Assembly: GCF_022605725.1 (NCBI RefSeq)
Contig: NC_065549.1
Coordinates: forward strand, 40,501,690 to 40,565,689
DNA from: Anthonomus grandis grandis
Lineage: Eukaryota; Arthropoda; Insecta; Coleoptera; Curculionidae
DNA length: 64,000 nt
Direction: 5' to 3'
Position numbers and translations under genes: made by a program. Numbering within the stretch: position 1 is the first letter of the stretch; each line of letters begins with the position of its first letter. Under the pieces are notes generated by a model, which did not search any database, was not told the DNA's origin, and saw nothing but the letters and a program-made list of their open reading frames with translations. Shown piece by piece: positions 12,047-22,414 of the stretch.

Positions 12047-12310
12047 TATTCTACAATTTCATAAAAATACCTTGACCATATAGAGTTGATAAATACATCA
12101 AAATCAAAAATTGTTAAATAAATATTATTTTGCGACAATAATATATAGCGTTTTGCTTGCGTAATATAATGGAAAATAAGCATGAAAGTTCTATAACTAC
12201 ATTAAGAAAATAACAACGTATACATCGACTAAAAGATAAAGATGAACATCTGATCACAAATATCACAGATATGTCAAAATACAGCTCAAATAAAAATACA
12301 AAATGTTAAG
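12047..12310 (+). repeat. Composite repeat copy B, right part
   Basis: Continuation of copy B after the mariner-like insertion. Starting with TTCTACAATTTCATAAAAAT it aligns with copy A from about 3840 and with the reverse complement of about 38530-38640 in copy C. It runs into the RTE relic without a break. Confidence 0.6.
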
Positions 12311-13620
12311 TCTGAAGAAATACCTGAAGTCACTATTCATAAAATACACATGGCTCTACAGCATATGAAAAATGGTCATCATCCAGGAAAAAACCAAATA
12401 ACAACAGAAATGTTAAAAATAGGTTAAGACCAACTACTTAAATCTATTCAATTAATGTATTAAATCAATGTTAAAAGCAAATTACCAATACGTTAAAACA
12501 ATGTAGAAGTAATAATAGTATTTAAAAAAGGCAATACCGCTACTATATAAAACTATAGACTGATCTCATTAGAGATAATATATATGGATGAGAATCCACA
12601 TAAGCTGTTTACAAAAATCCTCACATAGAGGCTCACTAACAAACTAGACTTCCACCAACTGGTCAAACAAGCAGGACTTAGAAAGGGTTTTAGTACAAAT
12701 AACCCTTTACAGACCTTACGAACATTGATGAAAAAAAACGAGAAATACAACATATGATTACATCTGAGAGTTGTAAATTTCAAAAGGTAATTCGATTCCG
12801 GAAAATTAGAGTGTCTTAAAAGATATCTTTAAAAGTACCACCATGCATATAAAAACCGACGAAACAATATTAATATGATAAAAATTACTAGAAATAGTGT
12901 GTGTGATAAGGTGAAACTATGTCTCCCAAGTTTTTTACATTAGTGTTAGAAAACGCTGAATTGGAAAATCAAAGGAAATAAGTATACGTGGCATGTACGT
13001 CGACCATCTGCGATTTACAGATGACATAATTAGTACGAGCGAATTTGAATTCAAACAAATGCCGTTTTTGTCACAGCCTCAAAGGCTATAGAACTAATGA
13101 TATATGCAAAAAACAAAATTAGGTCAGATATAAAGAAGACATTTACCTCGACTTGCTTATCAAATTATAAAAGTCCAATGAAACTGCCAATATAACAAGG
13201 TGGGTTAGACTCAGAAATCAAAAAGAACCACTTAGTTTAAAGAGAATGGCATGGAAAGCTTGTATTCTCTCGGACGCAACAGAGATGATGTCGCTAGCTT
13301 AGAAAAATGTAACAAAGCTCAGAACAACACTGAAAACTACGTAAGAACGATCTTCGCTTAGCATAAGTGTAAGTAATCAAATAAGAAACACAGAAACTAG
13401 AGATCCCACAAAGGTTATAGACATCATGGATAGAATTGCAAAATAAGAATGGTGATGGGTCAAACGAGAAAATATCCAGAATAGTGGGTAAGAATTCATA
13501 CGATAGAAACCTAGAACATTACAAAGGAGCATAGCCACCCATACAAGAGATATAGTCAGATGATATAAGGAAGATAGCCGGTAGAAATTGGCTATAGGTT
13601 GCACAGGATAAAAAGATTTA
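12310..13620 (+). pseudogene. Decayed RTE-clade reverse transcriptase
   Basis: Translation across frames gives the RTE order of motifs. First is EVTIHKIHMALQHMKNG (palm entry), then NYRLISLE (near 12550), then LDFHQLVKQAGLRKGFST (near 12650) and LRFTDDI, a relic of the catalytic box, near 13010. At the end come IERIAK-like and SDDIRKIAGRNWLXVAQDK-like segments that mark the RTE C-terminal tail. Stops and frameshifts are frequent throughout, so this is an old copy. No endonuclease domain precedes it; the composite noncoding repeat lies there instead. Confidence 0.75.
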
Positions 13621-16344
13621 AAAAAATCGTTTCAAAGTTTCAAAGAGACTTATTTAAATATAAAATCAAATGTTTTAGGCATAAATCTCACATTTATTTG
13701 TAGTAAGTATAAAAGTGTAAAATAAAACCAAACATTTTATTCAAAATATTGAAAAAAAAATCTATCAATAAAACAAGAACGAAAAATAAGTACATTTTCA
13801 AACACCCTCAATACATCTGCATACTTTAGATATTTGACTACTAATAAGAGAAACGTTTGACACCAAAAGTGCAGTTGATTTTAATAAAATTGCTTCCCAC
13901 CCTTACAATGTGACGTACCCCCTCTAGATAATTAGACAGTTGAACGAAATTTGACGCCCGAGTGACAGCTGGTGCAGTTTTGTTAATTAAAGTTATTTGA
14001 ATTTGGGGTCGGATAATTTTCAATTTGTAACTCGTGAGAAAGAATGTTCTGATTATTTGATATGCATTTTTTTAAGGGTATAAAATTCGTTATTTGCAAT
14101 TTTTATACTCACTTTTTAAACATTTTTTTAATTGCAATATAGTAAATAAATATCAAGTTATTTTTCCCTGTTGGAAACTTTCTAGTTATTCTGCGTTCTG
14201 ATGAGGAAACAGACTTCTGTACTCTCTTATGAGATCCAACGGGTGCTTTTAAATGCAAATTCTCTTTTAATTCTATTGGCAATTCTTTTGTCCTCCATTT
14301 AAATATACACCTACATTAAGGATTCTTTTCGGAAACCAATGGCATATTTTTAAGTTTAATTTAATTAAAATCATGTACATTAAGCTTATGCATCATTTAA
14401 CATAAAAATATAATGGGCATTTCGAAGCAACGGACATTTTAGTTCAATGGTTTATTTCCCGTATTATATGTTATCTAAATCCTGCCTTTATGATCAATTC
14501 GACGTGCTGTTGCCGGTAAATATGAGCCTGTTTTTGTGAAAATTTATGGTGCCGGTGCTATGAGGACTAACGTAAAAATTATTTTTATTTTATTATTAAA
14601 AGCATTAATTTTATTTATTTTTTGGTGTATACTAACTAGACTTAATGGGATTATTTACTTAAAGACCATTATCCTATAAATACATTTATGCTTACGTTTA
14701 ATTTTTCTTTTTGTTTCAGGTAAGATCATGGAGAACACTTGCTTAAAAAGAAATTATTTTGCACAAAATAGTAAGTAGTAGTTTTCTATTATAATAATTC
14801 TTTAATTTGAATAAAATTTTTGATTGCTTTCTCATATAACTAGAAATATTTCTTACAAAGTGCTAAAACTGATTTTATATTAATAAATCCGCTTGGTTTT
14901 AATACCTAAGCAAGGCAAGTGATTGTGTGACATGGTCTGCTAGTTTGTAATTTACCGCATAAGGATAGTTGCTGGTAAATGAAAGAGATCATTTATAAAA
15001 AGAAAAAACAGTTGTTTAAGGTATATAGTACATCATCACATGGGACTAATGTATATACGACTGCGAAGATAGGTGCGAAAATATCCATGTATTAACATGC
15101 AATGGAAAATTATAGGTATTTCCTACATATGCTTGCCGTTGTAGGACAAACGCTACACCATTCTCTTTTGACTTAAAACTTTTAAAAGAAAGAAATTATA
15201 TTGCAAATCACTATATTAAGTTTCAAACTTAAGATTTTAGTTTGCTGAGCCTGTATATTATATAGAGTCCTAAAGGGATTAATTTTAGGTCCTGTATTTG
15301 TTCCCGTTTGCGTCAATGATGTCAAGTCAAGCATTCGTTCACAATTTTACTCCATAAAAATAGACAACCTTTAGTCTAAACACTCAACTACCCTCACTCA
15401 GCTTATACAGACATTCAAAAGTAATGCTTATGGGAAAAAAAAATTCTATGTATTTTTGTAGTTAGTTTTTTTTCTTTATCATTACATAACCAAGTAGTGA
15501 GCGATTTATTAAACTTATTGCTTCTCTAAAAAACTTTACAGGTTAAGGAACATATTCTTTTTCTAATTCCTCTTCCCACTATCTATATTTATTTTCCTTA
15601 TTTTTTAACTATTTTTTGTACCATTGTAAATAAAAAAAATAAATGTTTTAATATGCGCATATTATTGCAAGATCTTTGACTAATAACTTTAACTCTTTTA
15701 AAAATCATGTGGCAAACTTTCACTATACATTATAATAATTAAATATACCGAACGCTATATTTTTACCTTACACCACTGGTTGATAAAGTTTAAATTAAAT
15801 AGACCCTTTAAAATGAATATATTAAAAACAATCTAACCGCTTAGCAAAACAACAGGCCCAAAAAAATTAACCAAAAATTGTTAATTGACCCCAGACATGC
15901 TAAGCAGATATTAAGATGCCTATTTAGATAAGCAAAAAAACCAGAAGCCGGCAGTGCCGCTCGTTCTTTGGGAGTTTTCAGGAGCAGAGAAACTTCGGTA
16001 AGTTTCTCACGCCCCCTGCAAGTTATTTTAAAGTCATTAGGTGAAATTATGGGGTGAAAAGGTGAAGAAGGAATCTGCCGCCAAGGTTATGATGATTTAC
16101 GCTTACGGGTTTTTTTTCGCGCCTAATTTATCGCTTTGAAAAGATAACGTAGACTTATTATAAAGTTTTTTGGTATTAAATTATCGGTTTGAGAACCCAT
16201 ACAGTTTTAAAATTTTGTTTTTCGCTCTGCACTATTCCTAAAAGTTAAGTGTAAGAAATTGAGATATTTTTTCTGTAACATATAAAAAAATTCAAACAAT
16301 AATCAAAAACTTATTTTTTTTAACGCACCTTTTAATAATACATA
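13621..16344. other. Noncoding stretch with a few GC-richer patches
   Basis: No recognisable protein or TE. GC-richer patches lie at about 13890-14000, 14450-14560 and 15940-16030. The one signal I can name is the splice motif at 14702-14726, listed separately. Confidence 0.4.
14702..14726 (+). promoter_or_regulatory. Candidate recursive splice site (zero-length exon)
   Basis: A pyrimidine-rich tract TTTTTCTTTTTGTTTCAG is followed immediately by GTAAGA, placing a strong 3' splice site back to back with a strong 5' splice site after 14719. This is the layout of recursive (ratcheting) splice sites known from long insect introns. A TACTAAC branch-point-like sequence lies about 85 bases upstream (near 14627). 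A chance match or a decayed TE intron cannot be excluded. Confidence 0.4.
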
Positions 16345-16348
16345 TTAA

Positions 16349-17300
16349 CCCTTAATTACTGATATGGAGTCTAGCAGACTCCGCGACATAAATTTCTTAC
16401 TGTTACTCCTCCTTTCGCATTTTTAGTTGCCTGCAGCGTGTTAAACTGGCTGTATCTTGGAATTCTTTTTGCTCAAGTTATACGCACCTGGGACTCCGTG
16501 TCAGTGTTTACGTTAGTAATATTTTTATTATTATTCTATTATCATGGCTAGTTCAAAACCTGGCACATCCAAACAAGTGTTCTTGACTCAAACTTTCAAG
16601 AAATCGCTAGAAAGTGGTATGAAAATCTAGAAAGTGATAATAGTGACATTGAACCCGAAGAAAATGAGTACATTGAGAGCGAGCATGAATCAGCAAGCGA
16701 ACAAGAGCTTAGTGATGATGACTCTAATTATGAACACCATAATGAAACTCAAAAGATGGATGTTTCTAGCAGTGATAGTGATAGTAAAAATAGTAGTGAT
16801 AAAAAACTAGACAGTGACCATTTATGTAACAGAAATGATGAAAAAAGAAAAAAATAAATAGTAATAAGTAAAATAAGAAAAAATAATAAATAAAAAATAA
16901 ATAAGAAAAATAGATTCAAATGAAGTACAAATGAACCCACAAGAAATGTACGTACTTTAGCGCATAATATTGTACGTTTACTAGCGGTATGTGTTGTTGT
17001 AGGTGATAACACTAATCCAAAGGCATTTTTCAGTCAATTGTTTTCGGCCCAGATGTTTAAACTGATTTTAAAGTGGACAACAACAGGATATAAACGGAAA
17101 AATAAACCAGAGCTTATAGACATTGGCATAAGGGAATTAGAGGCTCTTTTGGGTTTATTGTTATATACTGTGATTTTCAAATCCAACAATGAAGACGTTA
17201 GAAGTATTTTTGCGACTGATGGTACAGACAACTTAATTGGAGGCACCCTGTATATTAGTGTATTATTTCTTTGCTTAAGCAAATTATGTAGTTAGTAGTT
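16349..17300 (+). mobile_element. Truncated piggyBac-like element
   Basis: TTAA at 16345-16348 is followed by CCCTTAATTACTGATATGG, a CCCTTAA-type piggyBac terminus. Eighteen bases in, a subterminal palindrome GGAGTCTAGCAGACTCC occurs. The transposase N-terminal half follows, and the element loses similarity after about 17295. No right terminus is found before the next piggyBac at 17866. Confidence 0.7.
16544..17295 (+). pseudogene. piggyBac transposase N-terminal half, broken
   Basis: The ATG at 16544 starts MASSKPGTSKQ. After a frameshift near 16610 comes an acidic, Ser/Glu/Asp-rich tract (16620-16810), as usual at piggyBac N-termini. After stops and a low-complexity stretch, an open frame 17010-17295 holds ELEALLGLLLYTVIFKS and RSIFATDGTDNL. 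These match the positions of EAFLGLLYLLVSFKSGHE and RSLWATDGTGRD in the transposase at 18034-19581, so the two are related but clearly diverged. The catalytic domain is missing. Confidence 0.75.
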
Positions 17301-17861
17301 GCGTTAAGTCTATTTCACTTAATTTTAATTCTTAGGTTTATAAAATGTTATTAATGGGTTGATTCGTGGATAAATACATAAACTAACTTACGCCTGAACC
17401 ATTTTTGTGCAAGTTAAGTTTTTAACGAGAAGTTAGGCTCTATAGACTTTAAATAGTTTCCTAATAGACCGCTCAAGCTTCTCCGAGGGTTACCAGAATG
17501 ACTTAATATCGTTGGATTACGGATAACTGTCGGTATTACACAGATTTTGAAGATATTATTTCGGTTGTTTCTAAAAACAGGCACAAATGTTTTTGTGTTC
17601 AACTTTTCAATAAATTTCATTTAACTGCTTTCTCCTGAAAAATACTTATTCATTTATATGCAACTATTTCTCGAATATTCGTGAAATATAATAATTATCA
17701 TGTTAGGCTTTTAGATCCTCATATTTTTATTACCTTTTGATATATGAATATATTCCGCATTTCTTGGCAAATATTTATAATTTATTTTTTTTTATTTATA
17801 ATCTTTTAAGGATACAAACAGGTAAACCTACAACAGTATCCACATCAAAATGTATGCTAAG
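17301..17861. other. AT-rich noncoding stretch
   Basis: Nothing recognisable between the truncated piggyBac and the TTAA of the complete one. Confidence 0.4.
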
Positions 17862-17911
17862 TTAACCCTTAACTACTATCCTCCCTATAGTAACACATTA
17901 CAGCTACCCGC

Positions 17912-17926
17912 GGGTCAATATGACCC
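17912..17926. repeat. Subterminal palindrome 1 of the piggyBac
   Basis: GGGTCAATATGACCC, 46 bases inside the left end. The same GGGTCA-NNN-TGACCC form recurs twice at the right end, so a transposase-binding role is a reasonable inference. Confidence 0.6.
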
Positions 17927-18033
17927 ACTTTTTTATTTTGAAAATAAAAAACTGTTTGATCAAAATAAACTAATTTATTCATAAAAAATTATGAAATAAA
18001 CATTAATAAACAAATTATGTTGGCCAAAATATC

Positions 18034-19581
18034 CTAAACACACTTTGGGCAGATTTTTTTTGTACATTGCTGGCAAACTGGTATTTTGCAGGAATCGCAG
18101 AAGGTGTTCGTTTTGCGGTCCTTTTTCGGTGGGCAGAAAGCACATCTCTTTCTCTTGGATGCACCCTGAGCCTGCTGAAGAGCACAATACATTTCTATAA
18201 CAACCCCAAGTATATCTGCAGTCAGTTCTCTCAACATACGTGGTATTTTGTTCTTGTAAATTCTCGATCTCATATAGGGTTCACATAGTTGACGACCAAG
18301 ATTTTTTAGAAAATTTAATCTACAAATTTCTTTTCCTTTGGCAGCAAATTGATAAATAACTCTGCTGTTGATTGCAGAAACGTTTAAAATCATGTGAAAA
18401 ATAACCATTGGCCATCGGCGTGTCCTGCGAGATGTCGAATATGTTGCACATTTCTGGTCTAGTGCGTCAACACCGGCTTTTGTATCGTTGTAAAATAACA
18501 CTATATCGGGCTTTTTTGATGAGTCGTCTACAACATTATCGTTGTGCATTGTCGACAACAATATTACGGATTTGTTTTTTTTGGGAACGTGAGACACAAT
18601 AGTGTGAGTAGAGGTAAACCCGAAAACGGAGGACTCTACTTCACGTTTTTTGCAAGGTAAGAATTCGGGTGGAACAAATCTTTTATTCTTCTTGACTGTG
18701 CCAACATATGTAAGCTTACGATTGAGAAGTTCACCAGTTAATTCCATTGATGTATACCATTTATCTCCCGTTATGTTTCTATTGGTCCCAATCACAGGAC
18801 CAACTAAACGGAGCACTGTTTCTGTCGGTATAGACAAGTTAGACGGATCACTGCGTTTTCCGGTGTAGATTTCAGAATTAATCATATAATGTGATTTGGA
18901 ATCTGCTAAAATTTGAATCTTGATGTCGTATTTCGCCGGCTTAGCAGGCATGTACATTCTAAAACCGCAGCGCCCTCTAAAAGGAACTAACATTTCACCT
19001 ACGGTTAAGAATTCAGAGGGCGTGTAACACATCATTGAGTTTTCAACAAATTCATTATAAATTTCAGATATTGCAGCCAGTTTGTCGACTTTTATTCTCT
19101 CCCGTCTGGTAACCATATCGTCGAATCTTAGGCAACATAATAGGAAAGAAAAATGTGCAAGAGACATCGTACAACGAAATATATCTCTACCTGTCCCGTC
19201 GGTAGCCCATAGAGATCGTAGATCTTCGTGTCCGGATTTAAAAGAAACCAGCAAATATAAAAGGCCTAAAAATGCCTCTATTTCAATTTTATCGGTCTCT
19301 TGAATAAAAACTGGTCGAAATAATAATCTGCTATTTTTTCGCTTCTTGAAAGTTGTATACTGACCTTGCATAGCTCTAATTTTTGCATTGGTATGTTCAA
19401 CAATCTTTTCAAGAATAGAGTGTGTAATGAGAAGTCTCCAAGATTCCAACTCCGATAAGGGAGGGTTCTGGCGAGCTGGTCCTTTCAAACCAGGAAGTAT
19501 TTTCATAATATTAGTACTTTTCGTTTTTTCCCCAGGCAAGGGCACCTGACACCACTTAGTTTTATCTTTTCCATACCACAA
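18034..19581 (-). CDS. piggyBac transposase, 515 codons, first catalytic Asp replaced by Gly
   Basis: A DDE_Tnp_1_7-type transposase that would excise and integrate at TTAA. Landmarks in order: LEAFLGLLYL-type block (residues about 95-110, here IEAFLGLLYLLVSFKS), RSLWATDGTGRDIFR, then TVGEMLVPFRGRCGFRMYM where the family has a D before E. Next come ITGDKWYTSMEL (second Asp), NDTKAGVDALDQKC (third Asp), SRRTRRWPMVIFH (conserved Trp), and a C-terminal cysteine-rich domain (CAFC, FCDSC, CQQC, CPKC). The first catalytic codon is GGT at 18997-18999 where GAT is expected, a single transition. The uninterrupted frame opens right after an in-frame TGA, so the first residues counted here are not the native start; the native N-terminus lies upstream. 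Confidence 0.92.
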   Translation of the reverse strand: MWYGKDKTKWCQVPLPGEKTKSTNIMKILPGLKGPARQNPPLSELESWRLLITHSILEKIVEHTNAKIRAMQGQYTTFKKRKNSRLLFRPVFIQETDKIEIEAFLGLLYLLVSFKSGHEDLRSLWATDGTGRDIFRCTMSLAHFSFLLCCLRFDDMVTRRERIKVDKLAAISEIYNEFVENSMMCYTPSEFLTVGEMLVPFRGRCGFRMYMPAKPAKYDIKIQILADSKSHYMINSEIYTGKRSDPSNLSIPTETVLRLVGPVIGTNRNITGDKWYTSMELTGELLNRKLTYVGTVKKNKRFVPPEFLPCKKREVESSVFGFTSTHTIVSHVPKKNKSVILLSTMHNDNVVDDSSKKPDIVLFYNDTKAGVDALDQKCATYSTSRRTRRWPMVIFHMILNVSAINSRVIYQFAAKGKEICRLNFLKNLGRQLCEPYMRSRIYKNKIPRMLRELTADILGVVIEMYCALQQAQGASKRKRCAFCPPKKDRKTNTFCDSCKIPVCQQCTKKICPKCV

Positions 19582-19924
19582 TTTTGTTTTTTTACTGTTT
19601 GTCCTTCATATTCACTTTCCGATGATAACTCTGACTGACCCATTGGTTCATCATCTGGCTGCCCCTCATTTTCGCTATAGCTGTCATGTTCACTTAATTC
19701 TTCAGAATCACATTCGTCCTTATCGCTTTCGTCTCCATTGTCAAAAATCAGGTTACATGCAATCTGTCTGTCGTCAATAACCTTTGTGCCGCTGGTTGAT
19801 GTTTCATTACTTCAAATGAAGTTCTATTTTCTTCAGTCCTATTTATAGACTCCAGATCTTCCCGAAAAGTATTATCTGCAACTCTCTCGAATAACTCGGC
19901 ATCAGACAGTCCTCTTTGTGTCAT
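19582..19924 (-). pseudogene. Frameshifted N-terminal exon region of the piggyBac transposase
   Basis: The ATG at 19924-19922 begins MTQRGLSDAELFERVADN and runs to a stop near 19755. A one-base shift near 19810 leads into a Glu/Asp/Ser-rich acidic tract (ETSTSGTKVIDDRQ and onward) that ends at a run of A residues just before 19590, where a second shift joins the 515-codon frame. The order (short start, acidic tract, transposase core) is that of intact piggyBac proteins, so the ancestral protein probably had about 625 residues. I infer two frame lesions, not introns, because no splice consensus is present. Confidence 0.7.
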
Positions 19925-20036
19925 AATCTAAAAACAAAACAAAGTATATGTATAGTATGAAGTGTTTATCCACATAAATGTCAAAAAAATCAATAAAATA
20001 ACGATCAAATCGTATAACGAAATAATTACTATCCCC

Positions 20037-20051
20037 GGGTCAATTTGACCC
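20037..20051. repeat. Subterminal palindrome 2 of the piggyBac
   Basis: GGGTCAATTTGACCC, about 180 bases inside the right end; same motif family as 17912-17926. Confidence 0.6.
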
Positions 20052-20198
20052 ACTAGACCGAAAAAAAATATCAACGCAACCACTAAGACACTTCAAACTT
20101 TACTATTCGTATTAACGGTCGACAGAAGGAGAATACTCCGTTCGCCGCACTTCCCTCTCCTATGAAACACTGGATGGCGCAAAAAATGAATATGCCTT

Positions 20199-20213
20199 GG
20201 GTCAGTTTGACCC
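20199..20213. repeat. Subterminal palindrome 3 of the piggyBac
   Basis: GGGTCAGTTTGACCC, ending 19 bases before the right tip; same motif family as 17912-17926. Confidence 0.6.
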
Positions 20214-20236
20214 GGCGGATAGTAGTTAAGGGTTAA

Positions 20237-22291
20237 CTAAAAACTAAGAAATACTAACTAAAAAACCAAAAATATTCATCAAGAAAATTTTACCTACTTT
20301 GGAACTTATATAAACATATAAAAAATAAATGTTTTCTTAAACTTAAATATCTAAATCTCTGACAGAAGGGCGCTTCTAATTATTTGGTTCAGTTTTATTT
20401 CAGACAGGTTAAAAAAATCCAAATCTAGATCAGAATATAAAACATTGGCCTCACGCATCATCCTTATTATAGGAGAATTTTGAGCATGCAAAGTGTGTCT
20501 AAGTGAGATCTTGAACAAATGGTTTACCCTAAATGCTCTCGGCGCTCTATTGCCTATTTACCTATTAATATTTTATAAAGAAACATAATATCAGATAAAA
20601 TCCTTTGATCCTGAAGAGTTAAAATATTATAATGATTTCTCACAGATGCTATACTAGTAAGCTGAAGCTGGTTACTATATTTGAATAAAAATGAATTCAA
20701 AAACCTTTTTTTGTGCCCTTTCGATTGCGTCTTTATAAATTTGATAATAAAGACTCCAGATTATTGAAGCAAAATTAAGCTTGCTGTGTACATAAGCATA
20801 ATAGAGTGTTAAGTATGTATTTGGATTTGAAAATAAGTTAGATTGGTCTATTTATGAAGCCCAACATTTTAAAACTCTTTGAAATTGTTAAATCTATTGT
20901 AGCGTTTTATTTTTCTACTCTTATTTTCACTAACGCTCCATTGATATTTCGTTAATTTCAATAATCATATTAATAATTTCAGCCAACTCCTTTTATCGAT
21001 ATTTCTTTAAATTCACACTGTCAATGACACATTACTACTGTAACGCATCACTCTCCTGGTTTTATTATTCATGCTTTCTGTTGACGGTCCGTCACTCTTC
21101 TGGTTGGTCTTGATTAATGTTTTCTCTGATTGGATTGACATTGACAGCTCAGGCGAGAGGTGGGGTCGTAACCTATTTAGTCGGTACTGCATCCATTTTT
21201 CGAGGACTTGTTCCCGTGTCGCAGGTAGAAGCGCACGTAAAAGGCCAGTTTTTTATTTCCTAAATTTGTGAAGCAGGAAGTGGCCAATATGGTTTATAAT
21301 TTATAGTCCTTAATCTTGTTCCTTTAGGGAACTGTTTATTTCATAATTCTGGTGCAGGATGCCCGAGATTTTGATGGATAGATAATGAAACTTAGCAAGG
21401 TGAGTGTGTCACATTTTGAACACCCTTCATTTTTATTGACAGTGAATACAATGGCAATCGTTGTTTTAGGGTTTTACTTTTCCGTTTTCCTCTTTATTCT
21501 TCTTCAATTGTTGATGGCGGCAGGCTTTTGATTTCCCCGGGAAATTGCTGAAAGCGGTGGAGTTGGAGCCAGAACTAGAGCTAGTATTAGATATTCCCAG
21601 TCCGGATAGCTAAGCTACAAATGGCATACATTTACAGCCTCGATTTTGAAGGCCAGCCATTCATTTCTTTGAGGAATATACAGGCCAGTTTATTCCATTT
21701 ATTTGAATACTACTAACCATAGATTTTTCTCACTTGCTTAAATTTTTATTAATATATCTTTAAAATCAATTTATTGCTACAAATATTTAATCAATATCCT
21801 AATTTAATATGTCAATTTCTTATCTATAATTTTAGTTATTTTTTGTTCAGTATTTTTCAGTACCTTTTTTTGGTAGTTAAGTAGATATAACTCGGTTAAG
21901 GCTGATATGCTTCAGGTAAAAAGGTTCATGAACTTTCCCCTGCGTAATACAAATATTTACTAAAAACTTTAATAATTGCAATTTATTTTTCAAGTGCTGA
22001 AATCTACCTAATAGTGAAATCATAATTTAAATGTTACTTTTGACAAACTTATTTTAATCATATCAACATTATTCATATTTTAATTCGTAATAAATTATTA
22101 ACATTTAACAGATTAGAACATGAGGTGTATATTATCTTTGATGTAAATATAATTTGGTTGTATTGTTAAGATATTTTTTTTGCCTCTTTAAATCTACTTT
22201 ATCCAGGGTCATTTAATAAAATTATTAATTGAAACCTATATACCAAGTGTTTTTTTAGTTTTCTTTCATTTATAAAAAAAAACTAAGTCTT
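20237..22291. other. Noncoding stretch with a GC-richer unknown segment
   Basis: 20990-21700 is less AT-rich and contains motifs resembling splice signals (GTGCAG near 21356, CAAGGTGAGT near 21396) and short frames, but no protein I recognise. It has no copy elsewhere in the window. It could be an unidentified TE part or a host noncoding or UTR segment. The rest is AT-rich without features. Confidence 0.35.
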
Positions 22292-22340
22292 GATTATAAC
22301 TATTAAATAAGAGGGCGCCTCTTATTTAATAGTTATAATC
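22292..22340. repeat. 49-bp palindrome bordering the left arm (P1)
   Basis: Arms of 23 bp (GATTATAACTATTAAATAAG and on, with its mirror) surround a GCG centre. The last 43 bases (22298-22340) recur identically and in the same orientation at 24898-24940, so the two copies bracket the inverted-duplication left arm. Confidence 0.9.
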
Positions 22341-22414
22341 ATCTGTATTATTATCATCTGATCTGTATTAATTACAATAATAGTAGTAATTTATTGACAT
22401 ACGTTTCGTTTTAG

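Larger units (their letters stand above)
17866..20232 (-). mobile_element. Complete piggyBac-like element, 2367 bp, TTAA-flanked
   Basis: Perfect 16-bp terminal inverted repeats CCCTTAACTACTATCC (17866-17881 and its reverse complement ending at 20232) are flanked by TTAA at 17862-17865 and 20233-20236. Three GGGTCA-NNN-TGACCC palindromes lie near the ends. It contains one minus-strand transposase gene. Perfect termini and target duplication with a 515-codon uninterrupted frame suggest a fairly young insertion, although the transposase carries a catalytic substitution. Confidence 0.95.

Noticed and set aside
16749..17012. 87-codon minus-strand frame with long hydrophobic runs
   Set aside because: Antisense of the acidic and A-rich N-terminal region of the truncated piggyBac; the Leu/Phe-rich composition is a shadow of GAA/AAA codons.
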